Below are positions 53,872-62,803 of a DNA stretch of 64,000 nucleotides, in pieces; position 1 is the stretch's first letter; every line of letters starts with the position of its first letter. This DNA comes from HGM04593 sp045612305 (lineage in GTDB: Bacteria > Bacteroidota > Bacteroidia > Bacteroidales > Bacteroidaceae), in the NCBI GenBank assembly GCA_045612305.1, contig JAZKYU010000007.1, forward strand, positions 36,035 to 100,034, in the 5' to 3' direction. The translations under genes were made by a program, and so were the position numbers. The notes under the pieces are model-generated. The model did no database searches. It was not told where the DNA came from and was given only the letters and a program-made list of their open reading frames with translations.

Positions 53872-54077
53872 ATTGAAATTATCTTCTAAAGTCAAACTTC
53901 GCAACTTTGATATTGGAATGAAGATAGTAGCGGTAGCACCACATCGTTGGTTTGTACAGCCCGTAGTGGCTCTTTACATAACCTTTGGTGTGGGCTATTG
54001 CTTTATCCATTCCAAAGGTAATGCGAAGACCTGACTTTAGGATAAAGCAAATATAGTTCCCACACCTTATTTTTTAT
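53822..54077 (+). ncRNA. Candidate structured non-coding RNA or long leader with pseudoknot/terminator
   Basis: About 255 bases from the promoter to a T tract. Two sets of long-range helices are visible. Set a: CTAAAGTCA (53886-53894) with TGACTTTAG (54032-54040), CTTCGCA (53897-53903) with TGCGAAG (54022-54028), TTGGAATG (53913-53920) with CATTCCAA (54008-54015). Set b: GGTGTGGG (53987-53994) with CCCACACC (54059-54066), CTAT with ATAG, TTGCTTTATCC (53998-54008) with GGATAAAGCAA (54040-54050), followed by TTATTTTTTA. Set b is a long terminator hairpin; its loop contains the 3' strands of set a. The helices could coexist as a pseudoknot or exclude one another as a switch. I match it to no known RNA family. 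It ends 42 bases before a 64-residue membrane-peptide gene, which it could control. Confidence 0.55.
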
Positions 54078-54118
54078 CCGCTTTCTTCGGGGAATTGGGG
54101 GGCATAATAATTTACAAT

Positions 54119-54313
54119 ATGTGGATTCTTTTAATTCTTGTTATTTTTGCTATCGGAGGAGCAATATTAGGTGCATCGTCAGGTGAGAAAGATGGGGCTG
54201 CAGGTGGTTGTCTTGCCGGTCTGTTTGCAGGAGGCTCATGTCTTGTACAGATTTTCATTGCTGGAATATCCATGCTTATTATACTTTGGCTTTTTGGACT
54301 TATATTTGGCTAA
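54119..54313 (+). CDS. Small two-helix membrane protein, Gly-rich
   Basis: A 64-residue protein from the ATG at 54119. It has two hydrophobic helices (WILLILVIFAIGGAILGAS and the C-terminal IFIAGISMLIILWLFGLIF) joined by SSGEKDGAAGGCLAGLFAGG, a glycine-rich hairpin. It resembles small phage-like or toxin-like membrane peptides in general form, but I recognise no family. It follows the structured RNA and is followed by a strong terminator, so it is probably its own transcription unit. Confidence 0.6.
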   Translation: MWILLILVIFAIGGAILGASSGEKDGAAGGCLAGLFAGGSCLVQIFIAGISMLIILWLFGLIFG

Positions 54314-54340
54314 TTATTGGAAATGCACAAAAATTAAAAC

Positions 54341-54380
54341 AAAAAAGCCAACCAGCCTAACAAAGCTAGTTGGCTTTTTA
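54341..54380 (+). terminator. Terminator after the small membrane protein
   Basis: AAAAAGCCAAC-C-AGC pairs with GCT-A-GTTGGCTTTTT, giving a strong stem with a T tract. Confidence 0.9.
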
Positions 54381-54453
54381 GTCTATTCACAACAAATTTG
54401 TGCTATAATAAGGAATATAGAAATCTACATAATAAAAACGTCAAAATATTTAT

Positions 54454-55239
54454 ATGAAAACATATCTGTTTAACGCCATAAATAAATACAAGAAGTTTAG
54501 CGAAACTCTCGAAGTTAAAAAGGCTATATGCGACAAGGCTTGGTGGATTTTTAACGACTCAGGTGAAAAGGAACTATACATTTTTCAGGAGGATGGCACG
54601 CTATATATCACTTTGAGCGGAAAAGTAAGTAATGGAACTTGGCAATATATCACAGCAAACAAATCCATCATAATAAGCGCAAACAATCAGTCATATATGG
54701 TGCACGCGGCTTTTATGGACGATTGCATTTTTGCCCTGCAAGTTGATGGCACAGAGGAATACGCATTTCTTATAGACGAACAAAATCAACAAAACTTTCT
54801 CCCCAAAACATATTCCGATGTAATAAACTACTTTGTTGCAAAGGAACAAAAATACCTCAAGGAGGAACAAGAACAACAGTTACCACCTCTTCTTCGACCA
54901 ATCCCCATAGAAGACGCAGAAGAAATATGGAAGGCGGTGTTAATACATAGAGCCCGTAAGATAAAGTTTGGTAGCATAGGTGAACGTTTAATAATAGGCA
55001 CATTAAGCACTTTAGGTGTTTTGGCAACTATACCATTCTACTTTTTAGTTTTATTACCCATTTTAGAAGATTTTAGAATAGTAGATTGGCTTAAATTACC
55101 TCTATTATTTGGGCTGATTTGCTTAAATACACATATCGTGTTTAAAATTCAAAAATGGATACAAAAAAAGAATTGTAAAGATTGGAAAGAAAAACATCCC
55201 GATGACCCTGTCAATGAATATTTAGATTCAATATTTTAA
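54454..55239 (+). CDS. Membrane protein of unknown function in the tRNA-Pro cassette
   Basis: A 261-residue protein. The N-terminal 130 residues form a soluble, beta-rich domain (WWIFNDSGEKELYIFQEDGTLYITL, AFLIDEQNQQNFLP). A charged linker (KEQKYLKEEQEQQ) follows, then two transmembrane segments (LIIGTLSTLGVLATIPFYFLVLLPI and LPLLFGLICLNTHIVF) and a basic C-terminal tail. No known domain is recognised. Codon use is A/T-rich compared with the core genes outside the cassette, consistent with acquisition. Confidence 0.75.
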   Translation: MKTYLFNAINKYKKFSETLEVKKAICDKAWWIFNDSGEKELYIFQEDGTLYITLSGKVSNGTWQYITANKSIIISANNQSYMVHAAFMDDCIFALQVDGTEEYAFLIDEQNQQNFLPKTYSDVINYFVAKEQKYLKEEQEQQLPPLLRPIPIEDAEEIWKAVLIHRARKIKFGSIGERLIIGTLSTLGVLATIPFYFLVLLPILEDFRIVDWLKLPLLFGLICLNTHIVFKIQKWIQKKNCKDWKEKHPDDPVNEYLDSIF

Positions 55240-55259
55240 GCACTCTACACAAAAGTAAG

Positions 55260-55291
55260 TTGGCTTTTATTACAAAGAATTGCTATATTCG
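55260..55291 (+). promoter_or_regulatory. Promoter of the cassette lipoprotein
   Basis: TTG (55260-55262), 21 bases, TATATTCG (55284-55291). It starts transcription about ten bases before the ATG at 55307, leaving a very short leader. Confidence 0.6.
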
Positions 55292-55306
55292 CAAAAACAC
55301 AAGATT

Positions 55307-55882
55307 ATGAAAAAATATTTATTACTACTTACTTGTTTGCTCACCCTCGCATCGTGCAACTTCAAGAACAAAGCAAACAAAGCAGATGAAACAAGCTCCA
55401 CAGAAAACATAGAGGTTGTTTCCAATGAGCAGACAACCACTATTGTTGCTGACACTATAGATTCAGACACAACAGAAGAAAAGAGAGGCGAAACACTCAA
55501 CGACATCCGTTTTGCAGGATGGGGAAAAGCTGAATGGGTTGATAATGAATATATCCGCACAGTACGAAGATATCTTGACGCATACAACAATGGTGAGATT
55601 ACAGACACCGTACTAGATGAGTACAAGGATGATATACAGGGGAAATTCATAATCGGAGATATACAGCCTTGGATGCTAGGAGGTGCTATTATCTACATCG
55701 TATTTTACGAGCACCCGGAAAAGTTGTTCTATGCAATTGTTTATAGTTCTGTCAATGTTGAAACTAGAGAGGTTTACGACTATGAATGCAGAGGCATAAG
55801 ATTGGAAACTGCCGAATATGGAATTAGCCAAGACGAGATAGAAGAGTTCTTGAAAGATTGTCCAGAGCATAGAATGTGGTAA
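55307..55882 (+). CDS. Lipoprotein of unknown function in the tRNA-Pro cassette
   Basis: A 191-residue lipoprotein from the ATG at 55307: signal MKKYLLLLTCLLTLASC with a lipidated Cys17, followed by a Thr/Glu/Asp-rich linker of about 45 residues and a small globular domain (WVDNEYIRTVRRYLDAYNNGEI, GDIQPWMLGGAIIYIVFYEHPE, YAIVYSSVNVETREVYDYE). I do not recognise the family. Low GC compared with the flanking chromosome. Confidence 0.75.
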   Translation: MKKYLLLLTCLLTLASCNFKNKANKADETSSTENIEVVSNEQTTTIVADTIDSDTTEEKRGETLNDIRFAGWGKAEWVDNEYIRTVRRYLDAYNNGEITDTVLDEYKDDIQGKFIIGDIQPWMLGGAIIYIVFYEHPEKLFYAIVYSSVNVETREVYDYECRGIRLETAEYGISQDEIEEFLKDCPEHRMW

Positions 55883-56141
55883 ACACAAATTAGATATATC
55901 GCAGGAGGTAAAATACCACGATATACAGTAAGTCAAAACGCTTAAAAAAGATTCAAGAAAACTGTAATTATTGCTATTGATAATTGCAATATATCTTAAC
56001 CGTGTTTTTGTTTGTGAACAAATAACAAAATGAAATATTAACTTATCTTTTGCACGGGTGCAAACCATAGTGAAAACCGAGAGATAAGAGTCTATGAGCT
56101 TATTTCTGTAAATCAAGGCTTTAATAATTATAATAATTACG

Positions 56142-56191
56142 GTCTGGGGGGCGTGTGGTCGCTGGTTCGAATCCAGTCATCCCGACCGAAG
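56142..56191 (+). repeat. tRNA-Pro 3'-end direct repeat, copy B
   Basis: Fifty bases identical to 53402-53451. The sequence to its left does not restore a tRNA 5' half, so this is not a tRNA gene. It separates the two cassettes. From 55883 to 56141 I see no gene. Confidence 0.9.
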
Positions 56192-56244
56192 AGAAATATT
56201 TGATTTACAACCATTAAGGAGTAGATTGAATATTTCTCTTTTTT
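56189..56244. terminator. Hairpin terminator attached to copy B
   Basis: AAGAGAAATATT pairs with AATATTTCTCTT, followed by TTTT. It differs wholly from the terminator after copies A and C. The Fic gene stops at 56259 on the other strand, so it may serve that gene too. Confidence 0.75.
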
Positions 56245-56258
56245 CTTGTAGTAGGGGC

Positions 56259-57293
56259 CTAAAAATAATTCTTTACTGCAAATTCATACTGTTCGATAAA
56301 AATTTGCTTAAATGCAGCAATATTGTTCTGCTCATAGAACATCAACATCGCCTTCTTGTAATCAATCGAATCTACAGTGCGGAAGGATAAAGGACAATAC
56401 CCCCACGCCATAAAAATGGCATTGCTGCAGATTCTTGCTGTTCGCTTATTGCCATCAGTAAATGGTTGTATGTAGGACAACAATACTAAAGCAAGTAGTA
56501 CTTTCTCGAAAACATCTTCTTTGCTGTTAATCAATCGGCAGGTATCCTCCAACGCCTCACGAATCTGAAACTCGTTATCAAGAGGACGATAATTAGTTCC
56601 TGTTATGCCGACACGTCTTTTACGAATACCACTGCCTACAGCCAACTCTTTTGTAAGTATAGAATGAATATCCTCTATTCTTCTTATAGATAGCTCTTTG
56701 AGATAATCAGGGCAATCAAGAATAAAATCTAGAGCATCCTTATGATTTAACAACATCACAGCCTCTTCTTTTGTCTTTCCCTGTGCTGTTTCTTTTTCTT
56801 TCAGCAATCGTTCTGTTTCAAGAAGAGAATATGTATTTCCCTCAATCTGTGACGATTTCCAAGACAAATCAATACCCAAGCGCTCCATCTCCTTACGGTA
56901 TTCCAATTCGGAGAGTGTAGACATATTCGCCAAGAATGTATTATGAGCATTGCTCAACCTTGATTTCTCTTCAGCTGTAAACAACGTTACATTTGGCAAG
57001 ACTTCGCATATCAAATTGAAATTGTAGCCTTCTTGAACGCGTCGCTCATCTACATCATTAATAAAATAAGTGTCGATATTCAGTGGCATCATCAAGTGTG
57101 CCTGTGCAGATAAGGAATATCTTGTTGCCTTACCCTTACCGCTGACCACAATATCACCTTTTTGCACACACTCTGCAATGATTCGCTTCAAGGTTCTTTC
57201 GTTGGGTGCATTTGTCAAAGCCTCTGCAATTTTCACCCTGCTCGATGATGGATTGTAATGCAGGAATTGCAATATTTCTACTTGAGTTTTCAT
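56259..57293 (-). CDS. Fic-domain protein with N-terminal winged helix; catalytic His replaced by Gln
   Basis: A 344-residue protein. Residues 1-65 look like a winged helix-turn-helix (EILQFLHYNPSSSRVKIAEAL, SGKGKATRYSLS). The inhibitory-helix motif of class II Fic proteins is present (SSQIEG, residues 147-152). The Fic motif, normally HxFx(D/E)GNxRxxR, reads QPFTDGNKRTAR at 276-287, with codon CAA for Gln where His is expected. Without His the AMP-transfer reaction should be blocked. The protein might act as a regulator, in keeping with four CGGGACAA repeats at its promoter. It lies in cassette 2 alone on its transcript. Confidence 0.85.
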   Translation of the reverse strand: MKTQVEILQFLHYNPSSSRVKIAEALTNAPNERTLKRIIAECVQKGDIVVSGKGKATRYSLSAQAHLMMPLNIDTYFINDVDERRVQEGYNFNLICEVLPNVTLFTAEEKSRLSNAHNTFLANMSTLSELEYRKEMERLGIDLSWKSSQIEGNTYSLLETERLLKEKETAQGKTKEEAVMLLNHKDALDFILDCPDYLKELSIRRIEDIHSILTKELAVGSGIRKRRVGITGTNYRPLDNEFQIREALEDTCRLINSKEDVFEKVLLALVLLSYIQPFTDGNKRTARICSNAIFMAWGYCPLSFRTVDSIDYKKAMLMFYEQNNIAAFKQIFIEQYEFAVKNYF

Positions 57294-57307
57294 ACTTTTT
57301 AATTTGC

Positions 57308-57395
57308 GTTCGGGACAAATGTAGCATTATTTATTTAAATTACGGGACAAAACAACCAAAAATTGTCCCGAATAAGAGTGAATTTTGTCCCGAAT
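57308..57395. promoter_or_regulatory. Fic promoter with four CGGGACAA operator-like sites
   Basis: CGGGACAA occurs at 57311-57318 and 57343-57350, and its complement TTGTCCCG at 57363-57370 and 57385-57392, each of the last two followed by AAT. A minus-strand -7 element TACATTTG lies at 57316-57323 and overlaps the first site. The sites are spaced 32, 20 and 22 bases apart, close to whole turns or half-turns of DNA. This is the layout of a repressor-controlled promoter. Confidence 0.6.
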
Positions 57396-57629
57396 CGAAA
57401 AAACGCGATAAGTTCTCTACCATTTTAATAAAATAGCCTTACATTTAAGTTGTCCTTGTCGTGGGTTCATCGGTTAAAATTTTCTGCAAAAGTAAGAAAT
57501 AAAGAATTAGAATTGCGATTAAAAGCTAAAAAACAATCTTTAAACAATCACGAAATAAATTTTAAACAACTTCTAAAGTTACAACTTTTTAAAGATACAA
57601 TCAAAGATTGCAAAGTGTTTAAAATGAGA

Positions 57630-57661
57630 CAAGAGGCTGACCAAAAAATCAGCCTCTTGTC
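57630..57661. terminator. Hairpin in the intergenic region before the 53-residue peptide gene
   Basis: AAGAGGCTGA (57631-57640) pairs with TCAGCCTCTT (57649-57658). It is downstream of the peptide gene on the minus strand and probably ends the LRR-peptide transcript. From 57396 to 57629 I see nothing convincing; a 77-codon plus-strand frame at 57450 is AT-rich and unsupported. Confidence 0.6.
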
Positions 57662-57701
57662 GTACCAAATAAAATCTCTATAAAAAAATTCTCTGTTAAT
57701 G

Positions 57702-57863
57702 TTAATTCTTATTCCAAAGATCTCCCCATTCGCCGCGATGAACGTTGGCATCGGGACGCGAGGGTGTGTTGCCAACATCCGTTGTTACAGAACCGGACAA
57801 TATCGTTGTATCAGTGTTGAGTTCCACACTCTCAACAGTAGGCTTGTTATATTTCAATTTCAT
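57702..57863 (-). CDS. 53-residue peptide gene downstream of the LRR gene
   Basis: A short frame reading MKLKYNKPTVESVELNTDTT then ILSGS, a Gly/Thr/Asn-rich middle and a C-terminus with WGDLWNKN. It starts 11 bases after the LRR gene stops, on the same strand. The pattern of a basic N-terminus, an amphipathic VESVELN segment and LSGS resembles short Bacteroidales peptides that begin with a leader-like segment ending in a small-residue pair, often found beside secreted proteins. No cysteine. Function unknown; a processed peptide is speculation. Confidence 0.5.
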   Translation of the reverse strand: MKLKYNKPTVESVELNTDTTILSGSVTTDVGNTPSRPDANVHRGEWGDLWNKN

Positions 57864-57874
57864 AGTAGCTTTTT

Positions 57875-60800
57875 CTATTCAAATAATACTTTCTTGCCGT
57901 TTACTATATATATACCCTTATTGGGGTTTGTTACGGGGCGGCCCTGCAAGTCGTAAATAATTTCAGAATCCTGTTTTTCAGCATCTGAAATATTGTCAAT
58001 GGCAGTTGTTCCATCGCCGGTATCCTTGCCTATTACACGCATTCTGATGTTCCGTGCAGCCTGCATATTGCCATCGCGGCTCTCTATATTCAAGTAGAAG
58101 CGGAAAGCACCGAGTGAAGCGTCGTCGGCAATAGGTTGCCATACGCCACTACTTAAAGCATAGCAACCGACGAGTGCAGCAGCATCCATTGTATTGTAAG
58201 TGCCGGAGAAGATATATTTCTCGTGTATCGATGAGCAGTCGATACTGTTCTCCTCTGTTGCGTAGAGTGTGGCATCGGTCACTGTAATATTCTTCTCTCC
58301 AATTTCCTTTGCACGAATAAGATAAGGGTAATTGGCTTTTAGCACTCCATTGGTAACCTTGAAGGCCTCTACAACTGTCTCATCGGCAACGCCGTCATCA
58401 TCGCGGTCATATTGGCGTATGTCATTAAGGTCGGCCACCTCAAACTCTGCAAGGAACTCCTCGGTCACAGCAATTTCAAAAGGCACATACAGAGCCTGCC
58501 ATTCGGTATTGTTGAAATTACGTACATAAGTAATCTCTTCAAGCTCTTCATCTTCAGCCTGTACATACTCGGCAAAACTATCCAGCAAGAAGCGTGAATC
58601 TGTAGAACCAAGATATACAAACTCACTCCATCCTTCAGCCATACGATACGCCTCAATCCCGTCAATAGGGACATATACGGGGGCGGTTCTATCTACACCG
58701 GCAAAAACATTCGTTCCACATACAGGGGGTGTCACTGCATACGAAGTTATAGTTCCCAAACTGCTGAAATCGGCAAAAACCTCATCAGCGAAGCCGGTCA
58801 CACCCTCTGCAATCACAAGCGTTCTAACCAGTTCTTCATATCCCTCCCAAGGAGTGTCGGTAATGACGCCCTCGCCACTAATGATCAACTTGCCATTAGG
58901 CCATAACTCACAAGTGAGTTCTTCGCCACAACCGGTAGTGCCTACCACATAATCAAAGTTTTTCCAGTAATCGGCTGACTGATAAGTTGAAATTGTAGCA
59001 AACGGAACATACAAAACAAGTTCTTGCTCCGGATTCCAAAAAAGTTCCCCATCACATACCGGAGGGGTAACCCCTTTGCACACAACAGAAGTGAGTCTTG
59101 TACAATAATCAAAAGCATACCTGCCGACTGATGTTACATTGGCAGGAATGGTAATCGTGGTAAGATTTTGACACTCTGCAAAAGCCATTTCCCCTATTCT
59201 TGTCAAATTTTCAGGAAGAACCACCTCTACCAAATTCGGAAGATAAAAGAATGCCATATCCTTAATTTCTGTTACATTCCCACCTACAATCACTTTGGTA
59301 AAGTTTCCGCCGGAGAGGAAACCGCCCATCATCATACCATCCGATGATTCAGGTATAGAATTGAGGTATACTTCACCTGTACAGCCCCAGAAAGGTTCCA
59401 TCCCGGCTGTTGTTATGCCCTTTGGAATGGTTACAGTAACCACCTTGTTGTAACCTCCAAATGCATTGTCGCAAATAGAGGTTACACCTTCTTTAATAGT
59501 GATCTTTTTAATGGATTCTCTAAATGCACTCCAAGGAGCACCGGTCATTGCACCCGTACCTTCAATTATAAGTTCGCCCTCAACGGTCAACTTCCAAGTG
59601 AGATTGTCGCCACAAGTACCCATTGGAAGTATATTTGCAAACTCTTTCCAATAGTCGGCAGTCTTGTAAGCCTCAACAGCGGAGTACGGAACATATACAG
59701 GAATGTTTCTATCTACACCATTAAAGACAGTCTCTCCTTCCAATGCCGGAGGAGCCGATGCATAGCTGGTAATAGTATTTAGACTATAACAGTATGAGAA
59801 CGCATATTGGCCAATTATAGTAACATTCTTAGGAATAGTGATAGAAGCAAGATTTTCGCAGTTGGTAAATGAGTAATCTCCAATCTCGGTCATGCTCTCC
59901 GGGAATACAACAGATGTGAGACTATTACAAGAAGCAAATACCCACCCATCAAGTATAGTCATTCCCTCAGGAATGGTAAAAGATGCAAGACTGGTGCAAG
60001 AGGCAAATGTATACGCTCCTATATGAGTCAGTTTTGAACCTTCAGCGATAGTAAAAGATGAAAGACTGCTACAACCCTCGAATGCTCTACTTATCGTAGT
60101 TACACTCGCTGGAACGGTGACGGTGGCAAGGTTGGGAAATTGATGAAATGCCCAATCACAGATAGAAGTTACCCCTTCCATTATTGTCACCTTCTTGATA
60201 GCATCCTTGTATTGACTCCAAGATTCTCCACTATTCATTGCACCCGCACCCTCGATAATCAATTCACCGCTATCAATTATTTTCCATGTAAGGTTGTCGC
60301 CACAGCTACCAGAACCAATGATTATTGGCTGGATGTTGGTAAACCGGCTCCAGCCATCGGCTACTTTATATGACTCAACCGATACTGTTGGCACATAAAC
60401 AGGAATATTGCTGTTTACGCCACTAAAAGCACTACTTCCGATTGATGGTGGGGTTGTTGCTTTACAAGTGATAGAGGCAAGGTTGTAAGCTCCCTTTAAA
60501 GCCCAAGGACCTATCTCCGTCAGACTGCTGGGAAAAGTAATAGAATTAAGGTTGGGGCAGAATTCAAAAGTATCGCTTCCAATTATAGTCATTCCCTCGG
60601 GTACAGTGATAGTTCTTAATGCATTACAATAGAGGAATACGCCTGTTCCCAATTGAGTCAAACCTATTGGAAGAGTAATTTCTTCCAATATACTACACTC
60701 CCTGAATGCGTCACCGCCAATAGTTATTACACTCTCTGATATGGAGACATCAGTAAGAGCCGAACATTGAGCGAAAGCCCAACTTCCAATGCTCGTCACA

Positions 60801-62803
60801 CCATCTTTTATATTCACGCTCTTTATTGAGCCTCTATAACTGCTCCACGGTGCTGCAGGATTATTAGAATAATTGTACATATCACCTGTACCCTCAATAA
60901 CTAACTCATCGCCATCAAGATACTTCCAAGTAAGATTATCGCCGCAAGTTCCCGAATCAATGATTATTGGCTGAATGTTTGTGAACGCACTCCAACCATC
61001 AGCCTCCTTATATGCATCAACTGCTACCGCCGGAACATATATAAGAGCCGACGCATCGGTACTGGGGAAAGCATTACCTGCCGAAGGTGGTGTGACAGCA
61101 TTACAAGTGATGCTGGTGAAGTTGCAAGAGTAAAATGCGAAATACCCTATACTTGTCAAACTTGCCGGGAAACTGATAGTGGCAAGACCAGCACTTTCGT
61201 GGAATGCCCAGTCGCCAATAGTTGCCAACTGCGAGTTCTCGGGGATGATAAACGAAGTGAGGCCTGTACGCCAAAACGCGTCGCCTTCAATTGCAGTAAC
61301 ACTGGCAGGGAGTGTGAATGAGGTGAGGTTGCTGCATTCCTTGAAAGTAGAGGCTCCGATAGTTGCCAACTGCGAGTTTTCGGCAATGGTGACCGATGCA
61401 AGGCTACTGCAGCTCATAAAAGCATAACCTCCAATTGTAGTCACACTGGCAGGAATTACAACAGAAGTAAGGTTTGGATAATATCCGAAAGCCCAGTCAC
61501 TAATATTCGCTACACCTTCTCCTAATGTTACAGTTGATACCTGTTCGCTGTAAATACTCCACGGCGTACTGGTTATCTCGCCTGTGCCTTCAACTATCAG
61601 TTCATTTTCCGGTGTCAGTCGCCAAGTAAGGTTGTTGCCACAAATACCCATTGGTTGGATGTTTGTAAACCCGGTCCAGCAGTATGCCGTCTTATATGCC
61701 TCTACAGCGGAGTAAGGAACATATACCGGAATATCCTTATTACAATCCAGGAACGGGTCTCCATCAAAACCGGCAAGCATCGACGGAGGTGTGACAGCCT
61801 TGCAGACTATGGAAGTAAGATCGCAAGAACGGAATGCATACATTCCTATTTCTGTCAAGCTCTCAGGCATAATTATGGAGCCAAGTTTACAATCAGAGAA
61901 AGCATAATTGCCTATTTCTTTCAGACCTTCGGGGAGTGTTACAGTAAGATTATTACAACCATAAAACGATCCCCAACCAATTGTTGTCAATCCAGCCTGG
62001 AGAGTTAAGGAACTGAGTTTGTCGCAATATTGGAAGGCTTGTATTCCTATTGAAGTTATACCTTCGGGGAGGGTCACTGTAGTAAGTTTGCTGCAATTAC
62101 CTACTGCATAATTACCAATCGTAGTTACACCCGGCTTTATGGTCACCGCCAAGATATCATCTTTATAAGCAAACCACGGAGCCGAATGTTCTTCATAGTT
62201 TGTCATCGTGCCTGTACCTTCAATTATAAGCTCACCCTCAGCAGTCAGCTTCCAAGTGAGATTTTCTCCACAGATACCCGAGGCGAGAGTCGCTGTTGCA
62301 CCTTCAATAAACAAATAGGGGCTGCTCTCTGCCATTGTAGCCGGCACTTCAAGGTAGGCTTTACCGGCTTCTGCCAAAAAGCAGTTCTCCATTCCATCAA
62401 CCTCAACTGCGGGAAACCAAGCGCATTTATCCTCATCAAACACGTAGTAGTTGCAATCAGAGGAGATTGTCACATAATTGCTAGCGGATGTTCCCACAAG
62501 CAGATTATTACCAACCTCGGCAGCCACCCCTGCAATCACGAACTCATAGATGCCGGCAGCAGCATTCAACAACACGGGAGTTGCCGCGGCAATAACATCA
62601 CCTTCAATCTTATTTAAATTTACATAACCATCCGATACAGATGCCACCACATAAGCTTCCACACCTTCCGGAATTTGAACATTCACAGGAATATAAAATG
62701 TTCTCCATTTTGATTCGCCGATAGTCACCTCAAGGGTTGCTGCGACAATATTGCTTACACAAAGCAATATGGCGGTCATTAACAATAAAACTCGTTTTTT
62801 CAT
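57875..62803 (-). CDS. Second giant BspA-type LRR_5 surface protein with C-terminal sorting-type tail
   Basis: A 1642-residue protein with signal peptide MKKRVLLLMTAILLCVSNIVAA. After an N-terminal beta domain of about 150 residues it is built of six modules, each opened by the pattern GxCGxNLTWxLxxxxELxIEGTG (for example GICGENLTWKLT, GTCGDNLTWKYL, GCGEELTCELWP) followed by BspA-type leucine-rich repeats and a TPPxxxxxxFxG segment. A non-repeat domain occupies about residues 1400-1590. The end (IIYDLQGRPVTNPNKGIYIVNGKKVLFE) is like the type A sorting signal of type IX substrates. It differs from the LRR protein at 4055-9190 in module plan and has no dockerin pair. It lies in cassette 2, implying horizontal movement of a surface adhesin. 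Confidence 0.88.
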   Translation of the reverse strand: MKKRVLLLMTAILLCVSNIVAATLEVTIGESKWRTFYIPVNVQIPEGVEAYVVASVSDGYVNLNKIEGDVIAAATPVLLNAAAGIYEFVIAGVAAEVGNNLLVGTSASNYVTISSDCNYYVFDEDKCAWFPAVEVDGMENCFLAEAGKAYLEVPATMAESSPYLFIEGATATLASGICGENLTWKLTAEGELIIEGTGTMTNYEEHSAPWFAYKDDILAVTIKPGVTTIGNYAVGNCSKLTTVTLPEGITSIGIQAFQYCDKLSSLTLQAGLTTIGWGSFYGCNNLTVTLPEGLKEIGNYAFSDCKLGSIIMPESLTEIGMYAFRSCDLTSIVCKAVTPPSMLAGFDGDPFLDCNKDIPVYVPYSAVEAYKTAYCWTGFTNIQPMGICGNNLTWRLTPENELIVEGTGEITSTPWSIYSEQVSTVTLGEGVANISDWAFGYYPNLTSVVIPASVTTIGGYAFMSCSSLASVTIAENSQLATIGASTFKECSNLTSFTLPASVTAIEGDAFWRTGLTSFIIPENSQLATIGDWAFHESAGLATISFPASLTSIGYFAFYSCNFTSITCNAVTPPSAGNAFPSTDASALIYVPAVAVDAYKEADGWSAFTNIQPIIIDSGTCGDNLTWKYLDGDELVIEGTGDMYNYSNNPAAPWSSYRGSIKSVNIKDGVTSIGSWAFAQCSALTDVSISESVITIGGDAFRECSILEEITLPIGLTQLGTGVFLYCNALRTITVPEGMTIIGSDTFEFCPNLNSITFPSSLTEIGPWALKGAYNLASITCKATTPPSIGSSAFSGVNSNIPVYVPTVSVESYKVADGWSRFTNIQPIIIGSGSCGDNLTWKIIDSGELIIEGAGAMNSGESWSQYKDAIKKVTIMEGVTSICDWAFHQFPNLATVTVPASVTTISRAFEGCSSLSSFTIAEGSKLTHIGAYTFASCTSLASFTIPEGMTILDGWVFASCNSLTSVVFPESMTEIGDYSFTNCENLASITIPKNVTIIGQYAFSYCYSLNTITSYASAPPALEGETVFNGVDRNIPVYVPYSAVEAYKTADYWKEFANILPMGTCGDNLTWKLTVEGELIIEGTGAMTGAPWSAFRESIKKITIKEGVTSICDNAFGGYNKVVTVTIPKGITTAGMEPFWGCTGEVYLNSIPESSDGMMMGGFLSGGNFTKVIVGGNVTEIKDMAFFYLPNLVEVVLPENLTRIGEMAFAECQNLTTITIPANVTSVGRYAFDYCTRLTSVVCKGVTPPVCDGELFWNPEQELVLYVPFATISTYQSADYWKNFDYVVGTTGCGEELTCELWPNGKLIISGEGVITDTPWEGYEELVRTLVIAEGVTGFADEVFADFSSLGTITSYAVTPPVCGTNVFAGVDRTAPVYVPIDGIEAYRMAEGWSEFVYLGSTDSRFLLDSFAEYVQAEDEELEEITYVRNFNNTEWQALYVPFEIAVTEEFLAEFEVADLNDIRQYDRDDDGVADETVVEAFKVTNGVLKANYPYLIRAKEIGEKNITVTDATLYATEENSIDCSSIHEKYIFSGTYNTMDAAALVGCYALSSGVWQPIADDASLGAFRFYLNIESRDGNMQAARNIRMRVIGKDTGDGTTAIDNISDAEKQDSEIIYDLQGRPVTNPNKGIYIVNGKKVLFE

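Noticed and set aside
56142..56191. Copies B and C as additional tRNA-Pro genes
   Set aside because: Neither has an acceptor 5' strand or D arm, so no cloverleaf can form; they are 3' fragments.
57450..57683. A 77-codon plus-strand frame in the Fic-peptide intergenic region
   Set aside because: Lys/Asn/Leu-rich product of AT-rich DNA with no start context, and its end overlaps a hairpin.
57875..62803. CRISPR or diversity-generating repeat array in the LRR gene
   Set aside because: The repeats are protein-level leucine-rich repeats of uneven DNA similarity; there are no uniform direct repeats with spacers and no reverse transcriptase or cas gene in the window.
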